From: G963663365 sp963663365
GTDB lineage: Bacteria; Hinthialibacterota; Hinthialibacteria; Hinthialibacterales; G963663365
Length of the DNA: 64,000 nucleotides
Assembly: GCA_963663365.2 (NCBI GenBank)
Contig: CAXXIH010000003.1
Coordinates: forward strand, 372,001-436,000
Reading direction: 5' to 3'
The notes under the pieces are model-generated. The model worked only from the letters and a program-made list of their open reading frames with translations, searched no databases and was not told the DNA's origin. Shown here piece by piece: positions 26,136 through 35,720 of this stretch. The stretch's first letter is position 1. Each line of letters opens with the position of its first letter. A program made the translations under genes and the position numbers.

Positions 26136-28130
26136 CTACCAATAACCCAGACTACGCAAAGCCTCTTCTAACTCGGGATCGATAAAAGCTGGTACAGCCA
26201 ACGGTGCAGGCTCTGTCTTTAGCCAATTGTCAATCTCAATTCCTAAATCTTTGGCTTGAGAGGGAATTTGTTCGGCCGTTCGGCCCGCCAATAGATTTTT
26301 TGATTCAAGCGGATTATGAGAATCTTCATAGAAGTATAATTCGGATCCCGTCCAAATATTATTTTCCTTTGGGAATTGCGCCACAATTCGTAATGCGGGG
26401 CTTCCGTTGATGCCTTGGCCAAGCTCGACACGGCTTCCGGCCGCGTGTTTGGGGCCTACACCGGCGTCCTGATAAATGGTGGCGTTTGAATCATCAAAAT
26501 CGTCTATAATGGTTGTCTTATTTCCTACCAGCACAACATCATCGAGATAGATATCAACTTTCCACTCTCCCGGCGTTCCACCGGCATCCATGGCAATGCT
26601 TTCAATTTGCATGTTCTGCAATGGCCAGCCCTGGATTTTCCCGTATGAGATGGCTCTTTCGTACAAATCGGTTGTGGCGATCACGGACCAACCGTTAGGC
26701 ACCTGAGGCAGCTCATATTGTTGATGAATGGCTTCGATTCCAAATCTGCTTGATGTGACAAGGATTGTTGGTTGTTTCTCCCGAATTGATGAAGCCTCTG
26801 TACCGACTGTTTCCGGAGTGTGAAAACGAATATGCGCCACGAGTTGGGCCGTGGGCGCTCCGCGTACCATGGCTCGGAGATAGCAGGGGCCATCAAGGCT
26901 GTATCGCAAAGCCCGTCCGACAAGAACCGGTTCACGGCGATGGTAGTGGTGGTCGATCAATTTCCAGCGCAGGTTAACTGCCCCAAGCAGCTTATCGGCG
27001 TCGCACCGATAAGCACCTTCTGTTTCCAGCAATGCTGTTCGTGTCGCTGTTTTACCATTTACTGGTTGCTTTTCTTCATTTTGTGTGGTGAGCAGACTTG
27101 CAAGGTCAATCCCCTGCACTTCCTGGGGGTAATCCAATCCGCATGCAGCAGCGGCGGTGGGCATGATATCCATTCCCGCGGCCAAATCTTCTACTTTGAC
27201 GCCCGCGTGTATCCCCCCCGGCCAACGGATAATCAATGGAATATGCATGCAGGTTTCATAAAGATCCGCTCCGTGAAAGTAGCGGCCGTCTTCCCCGAGG
27301 TTTTCACCATGATCGGCCAACACAAACACCGCTCCTGGTGATTTGGGACTGGTATTGTCAAATCCCTCCAGAAGCCGCCCCACCTGCCGGTCAAGATACT
27401 CGACCTCTCCAAGATACAGTGCGCGTAAGCGTTGAAGATCGGCCTTTGAGACGCCCTTGCCCTTTGAGGCTACAAATCTTGATACCTGATCTGTGCTGCC
27501 ATCGATAGGCCCGTCGTAGCCCTCAGGGCCATAGGTATCGAATTCCGGCTTAGGCTCATAAGGTGAATGTGCGTCGTAATAATGTACCCAAAGAAAAAAC
27601 GGTTCATCCGGCTTTCTTTCTGTTAGCCATTGCAGGGCCAGGTCAGTGGTTTTTTGACCGTCTCGTTCCGCCTCGGGATCATTACCCGCCTCGCTGAGAT
27701 CATTGTAGACATCGAAGCCCTGGTTGAGGCCGAAGGTTTGATTGAGGACAGATGAACTCAAAAAGGCAGCGGTTGTAAATCCTGCTTCTTTGCATAATTC
27801 GGCCAATGTTACCACGTGGTCCGGAACGCGGTCCGAGCCAAACCGCACTCCGGTTGAACGAGGCATCCGCCCGGAGAAGATGGCTGTATGAGAAGTCAAT
27901 GTGGCCGGTATTTGGCATGTGGCTCTGCGAAATAGGGTGCCCTCTGCGGCCAGAGCGTCGAGATGCGGTGTTTGGGCGGACATATTGGGGAGTTCATAGC
28001 AGGCTAATGCATCTGCCCGGACTGTATCCAGCGTAATTAGCAACACCCTGCGCGCCGGACCTGTGTTTTGTCCACACGATGCCAAAACCAGCAAAAGTGC
28101 CACCGGAAAGCAGAATAGAGATTTGCGCAT
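26136..28130 (-). CDS. Sulfatase-fold lipoprotein lacking the formylglycine motif
   Basis: 664 residues with a lipobox (LASC, Cys19). Alkaline-phosphatase superfamily hydrolase with metal motifs LITLDTVRAD near 31-40, HYYDAHSPYEPK and VLADHGENLGED. In arylsulfatases the nucleophile comes from C/S-x-P-x-R just before a helix like ASLLTG. Here the equivalent stretch is T-L-T-S-H before TAIFSGRMP, so Thr77 replaces the Cys and His81 the Arg. A formylglycine sulfatase is therefore unlikely and a phosphatase or transferase-like use of Thr is inferred. The C-terminal third (from about 400) contains an unrecognised beta-rich domain with GTPGEWKVDIYLDDVVLVG, resembling a carbohydrate-binding jelly roll. 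Confidence 0.85.
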   Translation of the reverse strand: MRKSLFCFPVALLLVLASCGQNTGPARRVLLITLDTVRADALACYELPNMSAQTPHLDALAAEGTLFRRATCQIPATLTSHTAIFSGRMPRSTGVRFGSDRVPDHVVTLAELCKEAGFTTAAFLSSSVLNQTFGLNQGFDVYNDLSEAGNDPEAERDGQKTTDLALQWLTERKPDEPFFLWVHYYDAHSPYEPKPEFDTYGPEGYDGPIDGSTDQVSRFVASKGKGVSKADLQRLRALYLGEVEYLDRQVGRLLEGFDNTSPKSPGAVFVLADHGENLGEDGRYFHGADLYETCMHIPLIIRWPGGIHAGVKVEDLAAGMDIMPTAAAACGLDYPQEVQGIDLASLLTTQNEEKQPVNGKTATRTALLETEGAYRCDADKLLGAVNLRWKLIDHHYHRREPVLVGRALRYSLDGPCYLRAMVRGAPTAQLVAHIRFHTPETVGTEASSIREKQPTILVTSSRFGIEAIHQQYELPQVPNGWSVIATTDLYERAISYGKIQGWPLQNMQIESIAMDAGGTPGEWKVDIYLDDVVLVGNKTTIIDDFDDSNATIYQDAGVGPKHAAGSRVELGQGINGSPALRIVAQFPKENNIWTGSELYFYEDSHNPLESKNLLAGRTAEQIPSQAKDLGIEIDNWLKTEPAPLAVPAFIDPELEEALRSLGYW

Positions 28131-28659
28131 TTCTCACATCTTTCAAAATGAATCAAAAAAATCGACATGACCGGACGTTTTGCGATTGATCCGAATAAGG
28201 CCGGGCTGTCGTTCCAACCTACTACCGAAAGCAGCTCGATGCGAGGCTTACCGATATTTATTGTTGTTGCAGCACAAATTCATTGTGCTTGGCAATTTAA
28301 TGAAAATTTGCGGAAATCAACTGTTCGTGAAATCTGCTGCCTAATGGGGCTGCCCAGATGGGGATCAATGTTTGATTTGTATCGAGAGTAATGATTCCGG
28401 GAAACATAATTTTAAAAGAAAAAGCCTGATGCGCAGGGATCGTAACGAACGAAACGCACCAGGCTGAAAACGGAGAATTAAAAATTACAGAATAAATGGA
28501 TTTGTCGAAGGGGTATTACACTCTTTTTAATATCAATAAATGGATTCCGATGCTCTAAATCAAGTCAATTCAAAGATGCATATGAGTCTTCAGAAATATG
28601 GAATATGGCGATTTATAGGAGTGTTTTTGATAATGATTTATCATCATAAATCGATAGGC
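28131..28659. other. Intergenic region with one terminator
   Basis: About 530 bases between two minus-strand genes. It holds the minus-strand terminator of the glycosyltransferase gene and, near its left end, the leader of the sulfatase-fold gene. No other feature is supported. Confidence 0.6.
28423..28465 (-). terminator. Terminator of the GT4 gene
   Basis: On the minus strand AGCCTGGTGCG pairs over 11 bases (one G-U) with CGCATCAGGCT, followed by TTTTTCTTTT. The loop is long at 21 bases. Confidence 0.75.
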
Positions 28660-29775
28660 CTACATCAATTTGAGTTTCTTGTAGCAGGCCACTAGAGCTT
28701 CTGCAAAGCGTTCCCAGGTGAAGCGCTCTTCTGCCCGCCTGCGGCCCTTCGCCGCCAGTTCGGCGCGCAGCATGTGGTCTTCTCTGATTCGCTTAAGTTT
28801 GGCGGTTAAATCGTCCACATCGCCCTCATGAAAAACCAATCCTGCGCCGCCGATTGTCTCTGGGATTGCTCCTGAATCCGACCCGATGACCGGCACACCC
28901 ATGGCCATGGCTTCGATCAGTACCCTTCCCAGCTGTTCCTGCCATCCGGGGGTGGTCTCACTGGGCAGGACCAATACATCCATTTGACGCAGATAGTCTG
29001 GCACTTCGCGTTCCGCTACAGAGGGAATTCGCTGCATAAATTCTGTCATACACAGGGCCACTGCCAGCTGATCGACCAACTGTTCCCCCTCTCCACTACC
29101 GATCATGAGCAGTTTGGATTGAAGAATACGCTGGCTGGCGCGCAGAAGCGGTCCTACGCCTTTCATAGCCAACATGCGACCGATGTATCCGATATTGAAA
29201 ATCTCGCCGATCTCGGTTGATGTCTTGGGATTTTCAAAATAAAACCGGGGGATGCCGTACGGAATGACTTCTGTAGGTTTATCGAAGCCTTTTTGAGTGA
29301 GAACCTTCTGTGCACCTTCTGTAGCGCAGACCGCACCGATGGCCTGCCGGTGCAAACGGTGGTCAATTTGCGCATAGATCTTTGAAAGCCGCGAGGGATA
29401 GCAAAAATCGCGATAAATATTCTCCCACGTATAAAACAGCAGAGGTATTCCATCCGCTATTCGTGCCACCTGTCCGGTGGATAACGCCCAGGGCTCTTCC
29501 AACAATTGGATAACATCCGGTTTGGCCCTGCGCATGGCGGCCCGCAGCCCCCATGTATAAAACGAACGGGCGTAATAGCCCTTGGGGGCCATATGACAGA
29601 CATGTGCCGTGTAGGGCAAATCCTCCGAAGGCTCCCAGCGTATGTGCCGTCCCGCCTCGATCCAGTTACGCGGCCCCACAACATGCAAATCGATTTCGGG
29701 ATGCGCGGCAATTGCCCGGTGCCGTTCATCTGAGGCCGCCAATCCGGCGGTTTTATCTACAATCAACAGACGCAT
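28660..29775 (-). CDS. Glycosyltransferase family 4
   Basis: About 371 residues from ATG 29775 (MRLLIVDKTAGLAASD). GT-B fold; the C-terminal half has the donor-site signature: FNIGYIGRMLAMKGVGPLLRA, VLPSETTPGWQEQLGRVLIEAMAMGVPVIGSD (E-x7-E type) and GAIPETIGGAGLV. No membrane segment. A frame opening at 29940 adds 55 residues with no family match and would overlap the divergent promoter region. The acceptor is unknown; cell-surface glycan synthesis is inferred. Confidence 0.9.
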   Translation of the reverse strand: MRLLIVDKTAGLAASDERHRAIAAHPEIDLHVVGPRNWIEAGRHIRWEPSEDLPYTAHVCHMAPKGYYARSFYTWGLRAAMRRAKPDVIQLLEEPWALSTGQVARIADGIPLLFYTWENIYRDFCYPSRLSKIYAQIDHRLHRQAIGAVCATEGAQKVLTQKGFDKPTEVIPYGIPRFYFENPKTSTEIGEIFNIGYIGRMLAMKGVGPLLRASQRILQSKLLMIGSGEGEQLVDQLAVALCMTEFMQRIPSVAEREVPDYLRQMDVLVLPSETTPGWQEQLGRVLIEAMAMGVPVIGSDSGAIPETIGGAGLVFHEGDVDDLTAKLKRIREDHMLRAELAAKGRRRAEERFTWERFAEALVACYKKLKLM

Positions 29776-29939
29776 GGTCTCGTAGCCTATCCAAACCGCT
29801 GCCATTTCGCCCGGGAAGCATTGGCTGGCGGAACATCTACGCCACCAGTGCGGAACGGGAATGAAATGGGCGTATGCGCTACCATTTGCCTTGGATTTGC
29901 AAAGAAAAAGTCCATCCGGGACTGGAAGGAAACACAGCA

Positions 29940-31040
29940 ATGACGGTTATGACCAGCCGTGAACGTATGCAGCGTCTGTTTGCGAAAGATATCCCCGACA
30001 AGATGGGATTGTTTGACCATTTTTGGCCGGAAACCATAGATGACTATTGGCCCAAGGCGGGATATCCCAAGGGCGCCAATACGACGGAGTTTTTTAATTA
30101 CGATCTTTATCCCGGCCCTTGGTCTGTTGATACCGCCCTGTTTCCCGGACAAGAAGAAATCCTGGAAGAAACCGAAGAGTGGAAAATTACCAAGAACGGC
30201 AACGGGGCCGTGCTCAAATACTGGAAACATAAATCCGGTACACCGGAGCATATTGACTTCACAATTGTCACACCTGAAAAGTGGGCCGAAGTAAAACCCT
30301 CTCTGCTAAATCTGGATACATCGCGTATCAATGTAGAAGAATGCAAAGAATTCGCGGCCAAGGCGCGGGCCGGAGATCGCTTCTGGACCTTTGGCGGTTG
30401 TCTCCATTTCGAACTGATGCGGGCCACCTTGGGCGATGTCTGTATGCTCGAAAGTCTCTTGCTGGAACCGGACTGGATTACCGATTATTGCCAGACCTAT
30501 ACCGATTTCTTTATTCGCCATTTCACCTATGTATTTGATGAAGTGGGCCTGCCCGATGGCATGTTTGTTTATGAAGATTTAGGGTTTTCGAATGGCCCCT
30601 TTTGCTCCCCGGAACTCTACCGCAAGCTGATTTTTCCCCAACATAAACAGCTCTTCGATTTTTTCCATGACCGGGGATTGCCGATTATTTTTCATACGTG
30701 TGGCGATGTACGCAAAATGATGCCGCATTTGATTGAAGTGGGTATCGACTGCCTGCAGCCCATGGAAGCCAAAGCGGGCATGGATGTGATTGAACTGGCC
30801 GATACTTATCCGGGCCAATTGTCCTATATGGGCAATGTCGATGTTACTGTTCTTAATACCAATGATCCCGAAAAAGTGCGTGATCATGTCACTCAAAAAC
30901 TGGATGCATTGCTCGAACGCGGTGTGCCCTACATCTTCCATTCCGACCACAGCATCCCGCCGGATGTCGAAATGAAGACATACCAACTCGCACTGGATAT
31001 CCTAAAGGAGAAAGGCGTTTACAATGGCAGGCAGCCATAG
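29940..31040 (+). CDS. Uroporphyrinogen decarboxylase family protein (MtaA/CmuA-like)
   Basis: About 366 residues. ATG 29940 has GGAAGGA 9 bases upstream. Family stretches include MFVYEDLGFSNGPFCSPELYRKLIFP, IIFHTCGDVRKMMPHLIEVGIDCLQPMEAKAGMDV and YMGNVDVTVLNT, and a terminal FHSDHSIPPDVE. UroD-like proteins include true HemE and corrinoid methyltransferases; the His-x-Cys at HTCGD is typical of the latter zinc site and HemE-type motifs near the N-terminus are absent. No corrinoid-protein or reductase gene is adjacent, so the methyl substrate remains unknown. Confidence 0.87.
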   Translation: MTVMTSRERMQRLFAKDIPDKMGLFDHFWPETIDDYWPKAGYPKGANTTEFFNYDLYPGPWSVDTALFPGQEEILEETEEWKITKNGNGAVLKYWKHKSGTPEHIDFTIVTPEKWAEVKPSLLNLDTSRINVEECKEFAAKARAGDRFWTFGGCLHFELMRATLGDVCMLESLLLEPDWITDYCQTYTDFFIRHFTYVFDEVGLPDGMFVYEDLGFSNGPFCSPELYRKLIFPQHKQLFDFFHDRGLPIIFHTCGDVRKMMPHLIEVGIDCLQPMEAKAGMDVIELADTYPGQLSYMGNVDVTVLNTNDPEKVRDHVTQKLDALLERGVPYIFHSDHSIPPDVEMKTYQLALDILKEKGVYNGRQP

Positions 31041-31066
31041 TCGGATCACTAGGGGCGCTTGTTTGG

Positions 31067-32638
31067 TTATACAGGAATTGGCCAATCCATGATTTTTATA
31101 TAATGTTGGTACACGATCTGAAGAACCACAAAAAGCAGTCCCCACCAAATCGCCTGGGCCAGCACCAATCGATATGCGCCTTGAGGTCCGCCGCGCGGAA
31201 TTATGCGCATACCAAGCACCAGAACCAATGGGGAGACAATACCGGTAAAAAGATCCCAATCGACATTGGGATGTTTATCCGGACGCCACGTGATGAAGTA
31301 CAGCAGATACGGCACGAATAGGAGTAAGGACCACAGCCGGAGCCGCTGATCCGATTCTTTGTTTGTGTTTAGCCAGGTCTTCCGAGTGATGAGAAATACG
31401 AGCAGGATCGGCAACGCGGGCATCAAGAAGACTGTGAAATTGATGTAGGCCAAGTAGGTTTCAAAGTTTGCATAATCGGACAGCGGCCTGAACATGGCCC
31501 CATCCGTCCCCACTGTCATGACCTTGTCGCCCCAGAAAAAGGCGAGCATGGCCTGAATGTCGCCTCCCCACCCCACAAAGAGAATGGCTGAACCCAGAAG
31601 GTTGGGGACAATCGAAGCGGCACAAATCGCTTTGATGATTTCGAGTGTCTTTGTTTGGGATGGCATCTCATGGGGACCAAGTAACCACGGTAAAGCCAAC
31701 AGCGCGGGCGCCCAGAATACGATGGAGATATGCAAACCGAATACCGCGCCATACACCAATCCTACAACCCATAATCCGCAATGGCCTTCATAATAGAAAG
31801 CCGCAGCCGCCATAAATGCCCAAAATCCCAAAACCAGCAGCGCGTAGACTTCAACGTGATTGATGAAAATCAACACAAATCCACCGCTGCTCAAAAGCAT
31901 CAAATATACCCAGCCCCGCATTGCGCTATCCGGCAGAAAACGCCGCAGACTTTGGATGACCAGCGGAGCCACGGCTACTCCCGCCAGCCCGGAAACCAAT
32001 CCCACACAGGTCACCAGTGCCCAACCCCGGTCGACGCCAAAGATCAGGTAGGACCAGCGGTAAAAGAGTATGGTGAGCGGCTCGCGCATCTCTTCCCACC
32101 AATGGCCCGGCTCCTTGCAGGACTTGGCCCAATCGTAGCCATCCGGGCTGATATTCATGCTCCGGAAGTGCCATGCCAATAGCAGCAGGATGACCGCCAG
32201 AACCGGGTAATAACGGCCAAGCAGACCTCGTTCCCGTATCCAGGTTCGTGTGCGGTCCCATAAATTCAGCAACTGATCGGAAGCAGCGGGATGCCATCCG
32301 GCTATCAGCAGCCAAACCCATGCCGTACGCAGGGCTGCCGGCATCCGGTTGGGAATCATGAGCGCCCAGCCGAAGCGTGGAAATTGAATTAATAAGCAAA
32401 TAAAGAGAAAGAGACTTAATAAGATAAGTGGAATCAAAATCTTACGACTCTCGATACGTTCATCCAGACGTTGAAAAACAACCGCCAAGCCCAAAATGAC
32501 GGGGATATAGGCGGCAGGAGGAAAGGCTGCGGCAGTCGGAGTATATCGCCATGGATTCCCGAAGATAAAAACCAGGATTAGGTCAATTACAAATAGCCCC
32601 AAGATCAGGGCTAAATCGCGGCGGTCGGTGGTTGTCAT
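31067..32638 (-). CDS. Polytopic membrane protein of unknown function
   Basis: About 523 residues from ATG 32638, with roughly 11-12 hydrophobic segments (for example LALILGLFVIDLILVFIF near 9-26 and VYALLVLGFWAFMAAAAFYY). Between segments 4 and 5 a large loop contains WHFRSMNISPDGYDWAKSC, a possible acidic catalytic loop as in GT-C glycosyltransferases. No clear family signature was recognised, but polytopic proteins with such loops are often lipid-linked sugar transferases. It converges with the UroD gene and sits directly before fmt in the same direction. Confidence 0.65.
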   Translation of the reverse strand: MTTTDRRDLALILGLFVIDLILVFIFGNPWRYTPTAAAFPPAAYIPVILGLAVVFQRLDERIESRKILIPLILLSLFLFICLLIQFPRFGWALMIPNRMPAALRTAWVWLLIAGWHPAASDQLLNLWDRTRTWIRERGLLGRYYPVLAVILLLLAWHFRSMNISPDGYDWAKSCKEPGHWWEEMREPLTILFYRWSYLIFGVDRGWALVTCVGLVSGLAGVAVAPLVIQSLRRFLPDSAMRGWVYLMLLSSGGFVLIFINHVEVYALLVLGFWAFMAAAAFYYEGHCGLWVVGLVYGAVFGLHISIVFWAPALLALPWLLGPHEMPSQTKTLEIIKAICAASIVPNLLGSAILFVGWGGDIQAMLAFFWGDKVMTVGTDGAMFRPLSDYANFETYLAYINFTVFLMPALPILLVFLITRKTWLNTNKESDQRLRLWSLLLFVPYLLYFITWRPDKHPNVDWDLFTGIVSPLVLVLGMRIIPRGGPQGAYRLVLAQAIWWGLLFVVLQIVYQHYIKIMDWPIPV

Positions 32639-32738
32639 AACCCGGCATCTTGTCGCCCCTATCCTCCCCAGGCAAGGAGAGAACAATTGCCGCTCGGATC
32701 ATTTAGGGGAATTACTTGTATGATTCGCTAAGTGGCGG

Positions 32739-33680
32739 TCACCTCCCCAAGGCCGTTCCCGGCTCGAATACGTGGCCGCGCAGGAAATCGTAAGCCCGCA
32801 TACGTTTTTTGCCATCCGGCTGGATTTCCAATAGTTCCAGGCTGTCCTGACCGGTCGCTACGCGGATTGTTCCTTTGCTTGTGTCATAAACAGTCCCGGG
32901 AGCTGCCGAAGGGTTATCCTGTATGACTTCGCTCCGATACACCTTGAGGCGCTTTCCATTCAGTGTGGTATGTGCTCCAGGGATGGGTGAAAGTCCACGA
33001 ATCAGATTATGCAGATCTTGGGCACTTTTTGACCAATCCAAAATTTCATGTTCCGGTTCAATTTTGGGAGCCCAGGTGACTTTTGCTTCATCTTGAACTT
33101 CACGCGGCGCTGTACCGGCTACTACATCAAGAATTGTCTGTTCCATTAATTCCGCACCTATAACGGCCAGACGATCATGCAGTGCACCTGCATCCTCATC
33201 CGGACCAATCGGTGTTTCCTGCCGGTAAATGACATCCCCATCATCCCACCCTTCAGACATATACATGGTGCAAATTCCGGTAGTTTCATCGCCGTTGATG
33301 ATACTCCATTGGATTGGTCCCGCTCCCCGGTATTTGGGCAGGAGCGAAGGATGAAGATTGAGGCAACCATATTTCGGAAAACTCAAAATATGGGGAGGAA
33401 CCATCCCTCCATAAGCTACGACAACGATGATTTCAGGCGCTTTTTCTTCCAGCCAAGGCATGACTTCAGGCTTCTTTAAGCCAGCCGGTTGGAAGACGTC
33501 ATATCCCAATTCCAATGCCTGGATTTTGACCGGTCCGGGTTCCAAAGTCTTTTTGCGTCCCCGCGGTTTGTCGGGACGGGATATTACACCGCGAATTTCA
33601 ATCATTTCAGCGGCATGCAGCTGGTTTAAGGCAGGAACCGCAAAATCCGGAGTACCGGCAAATACAATGGGAATGGTCAT
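32739..33680 (-). CDS. fmt: Methionyl-tRNA formyltransferase
   Basis: 313 residues, full length. It formylates initiator Met-tRNA with 10-formyl-THF. The N-terminal domain has IVFAGTPDFAVPALN, and HPSLLPKYRGAGPIQWSIINGDETTG carries the conserved N/H/D active-site loop (LHPSLLPKYRG); the C-terminal domain with LHNLIRGLSPIPGAHTTLNG is also present. The def gene lies 150 bases upstream in the same direction, the usual pairing. Confidence 0.97.
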   Translation of the reverse strand: MTIPIVFAGTPDFAVPALNQLHAAEMIEIRGVISRPDKPRGRKKTLEPGPVKIQALELGYDVFQPAGLKKPEVMPWLEEKAPEIIVVVAYGGMVPPHILSFPKYGCLNLHPSLLPKYRGAGPIQWSIINGDETTGICTMYMSEGWDDGDVIYRQETPIGPDEDAGALHDRLAVIGAELMEQTILDVVAGTAPREVQDEAKVTWAPKIEPEHEILDWSKSAQDLHNLIRGLSPIPGAHTTLNGKRLKVYRSEVIQDNPSAAPGTVYDTSKGTIRVATGQDSLELLEIQPDGKKRMRAYDFLRGHVFEPGTALGR

Positions 33681-33831
33681 TAAATACGCCTCTGATGATT
33701 ATTTGGGGCCGATAGGGTGTGTTTGACAGTAAACATCCACCCGCAGCCGGCCCAGAGGCAGAGCGCGAGAATGCCACCGCCCCCCACAATGTAGTCGCTA
33801 TGCCCGGTTCAGAGTATGAAGATTCATCAAC

Positions 33832-34347
33832 TTAGGCCAAGGCGCGTTCGAGATCGCGCAGGCCGCCTTGCACCTCGAAACGGTCTTTGGGAGCGAGATG
33901 ATCGATAAACAAAACACCGTCCAGATGGTCAAGTTCATGCTGGATACAACGAGCTTCCAATCCTTCGGCCTCGAATTCGTACTCCTCACCGTTTTCAGGA
34001 TGTTGGGCGCGGACTTTTATTTTCAGCGGGCGCTCCACAGGACCTTCAATGGATGGAAGCGACAGGCATCCTTCTACGTAGGATTCTGTTGTGTTGCTTT
34101 TCCATGTCACTTTGGGATTGATAAGAATCAGCGGATCGTGGCCTTCCCCCACATGAACAACAACCATCTTTTTCGATATTCCCACCTGCGGCGCCGCCAG
34201 ACCGATGCCATTAGACTCGACCATGAACTTCAGCATCTGCTCGCCCAACCTAACCAAATCGGGTCCGAACTTCTTGATAAATTTTGTCTTACGGCGAAGT
34301 ACCGGATCCGGATAATGAACAATTTGGAGTTTTTTAGGCGTATTCAT
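33832..34347 (-). CDS. def: Peptide deformylase
   Basis: 171 residues. It removes the N-formyl group from nascent proteins. All three metal motifs are present: GIGLAAPQVG, EGCLSLP and QHELDHLDG, the last holding the HExxH-type pair. Ends with a short non-conserved tail. Functionally linked to fmt downstream. Confidence 0.97.
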   Translation of the reverse strand: MNTPKKLQIVHYPDPVLRRKTKFIKKFGPDLVRLGEQMLKFMVESNGIGLAAPQVGISKKMVVVHVGEGHDPLILINPKVTWKSNTTESYVEGCLSLPSIEGPVERPLKIKVRAQHPENGEEYEFEAEGLEARCIQHELDHLDGVLFIDHLAPKDRFEVQGGLRDLERALA

Positions 34348-34505
34348 AACTCGTGCTTTACAGACCTTTAGGAATTTCTATAGGTGTCTATGGCGCTCCT
34401 ATTTCCAATCTTACCAAATGAACCGGTTAGGTCGAGGCTGGGATAGAATAACTACAAATAAGCGGTCTGAAATGCGCAATCTCTGATTCCGGTTGTATTA
34501 CCGAA

Positions 34506-35708
34506 TCACGGCCCGATGCCATGAATTCCCGTGGCGGGTTTGACATGGGCCGGTACGCGGGCTTCTTTTGAGTCGCGGGCGAACCCGGTGAACATGCTCT
34601 GGAGTTCAACCGTTTCGCCCGTGGTGGCTGAGGTATAGGCGGCCGACATCAATTCGACCACATGCACCTGCTGGCGCGGATTACCCACGCACTGGTCTTG
34701 TCCTGAAATCATGTCGATAAAATGAGGAACGATATCCTTTTCCGGATGCTTAGTGGTGTCAAGGTAATATCCTTTATATTTCCCTAGTTCCCAGGTTTCC
34801 GCCTCTGCCGGAATCATATCGTCCTCAACAGGTACTATTGTCACAGGATTTCCCGGCCAGCCGATATGCAGTGTTCCGCAGTCACCGACAATCCGGATAC
34901 CTGCCCCCGAACGGTCCCAGTTTGGAGGCAAAACCCAGCTGGAATGGATGACACCGAATATTCCGTCGCCCCAATCCAGGCTAATCATGGCATTGTCTTC
35001 GACCTGAGCCCGAACACCCTCGGGAGTATCGTCGGTGATACGGATAGGTTTACGAATCCCTGTGAAAGCATTGAGGCGCGTCACTGGTCCCATAATGCCT
35101 AGTAGCTGGCTGATCCCGTACACGCCCATATCGATAATAGCCCCGCCCAGCGATTCCTCTTTGAAAAACCACGCGTTATGTCCCGGTCCGGAATGTCCGG
35201 AAACGACCATCGCCGCGTGTACCGCGCCAATCGCCCCGGCCCGGATCGCTTCGCGTGCGGCCTCATAGCCGGGAGAGTAATCAAATGGCAACGGCAGAAA
35301 GCGAACACCGGCTTCCTCTACAGCCCGGACCATCTCTTCCGCTTCCTCAAAGCAAGTTGCCATCGGCTTCTCAGAATGGACATTGACTCCTGCTTCGGCG
35401 CAGGCAATTACATTATCCGCATGAGCTTGATGAGGAGTTGCTACAAATACCCCGTCAAGTTCAACCTCTTTCAGCATCTCTTGGCAATCAGTAAATACTT
35501 TGGCTTTGCACGCGGGAGCATTCTGCGCTTTGCCCTTTGTATTGAAATCCTCCAACTCGCGATCGGCATTATCTTTGGAGCAGTCGCAAACGGCGGCCAG
35601 CTCGGCACGCTCACGAAGACGATCGAGTCCGGCGAAATAACGTTTATGGGCGATATCGCCGCACCCGATTATCGCCACGCGCATTTTACGGCCTTGAATT
35701 TCCGCCAT
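34506..35708 (-). CDS. Gfo/Idh/MocA-family oxidoreductase
   Basis: 400 residues, cytoplasmic (no signal). A Rossmann motif VAIIGCGDIAHKRY near residue 12 is followed by VFVATPHQAHADNVIACAEAGVNVHSEKPM, which carries the conserved EKP Lys. The C-terminal domain has the typical strand-turn GGAIIDMGVYGISQLLGIMGPV. It acts on a sugar or inositol-type substrate with NAD(P). It follows the sugar isomerase gene with 12 bases between them, so the two probably work in one catabolic step sequence. Confidence 0.92.
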   Translation of the reverse strand: MAEIQGRKMRVAIIGCGDIAHKRYFAGLDRLRERAELAAVCDCSKDNADRELEDFNTKGKAQNAPACKAKVFTDCQEMLKEVELDGVFVATPHQAHADNVIACAEAGVNVHSEKPMATCFEEAEEMVRAVEEAGVRFLPLPFDYSPGYEAAREAIRAGAIGAVHAAMVVSGHSGPGHNAWFFKEESLGGAIIDMGVYGISQLLGIMGPVTRLNAFTGIRKPIRITDDTPEGVRAQVEDNAMISLDWGDGIFGVIHSSWVLPPNWDRSGAGIRIVGDCGTLHIGWPGNPVTIVPVEDDMIPAEAETWELGKYKGYYLDTTKHPEKDIVPHFIDMISGQDQCVGNPRQQVHVVELMSAAYTSATTGETVELQSMFTGFARDSKEARVPAHVKPATGIHGIGP

Positions 35709-35720
35709 TATTTGAATCCT

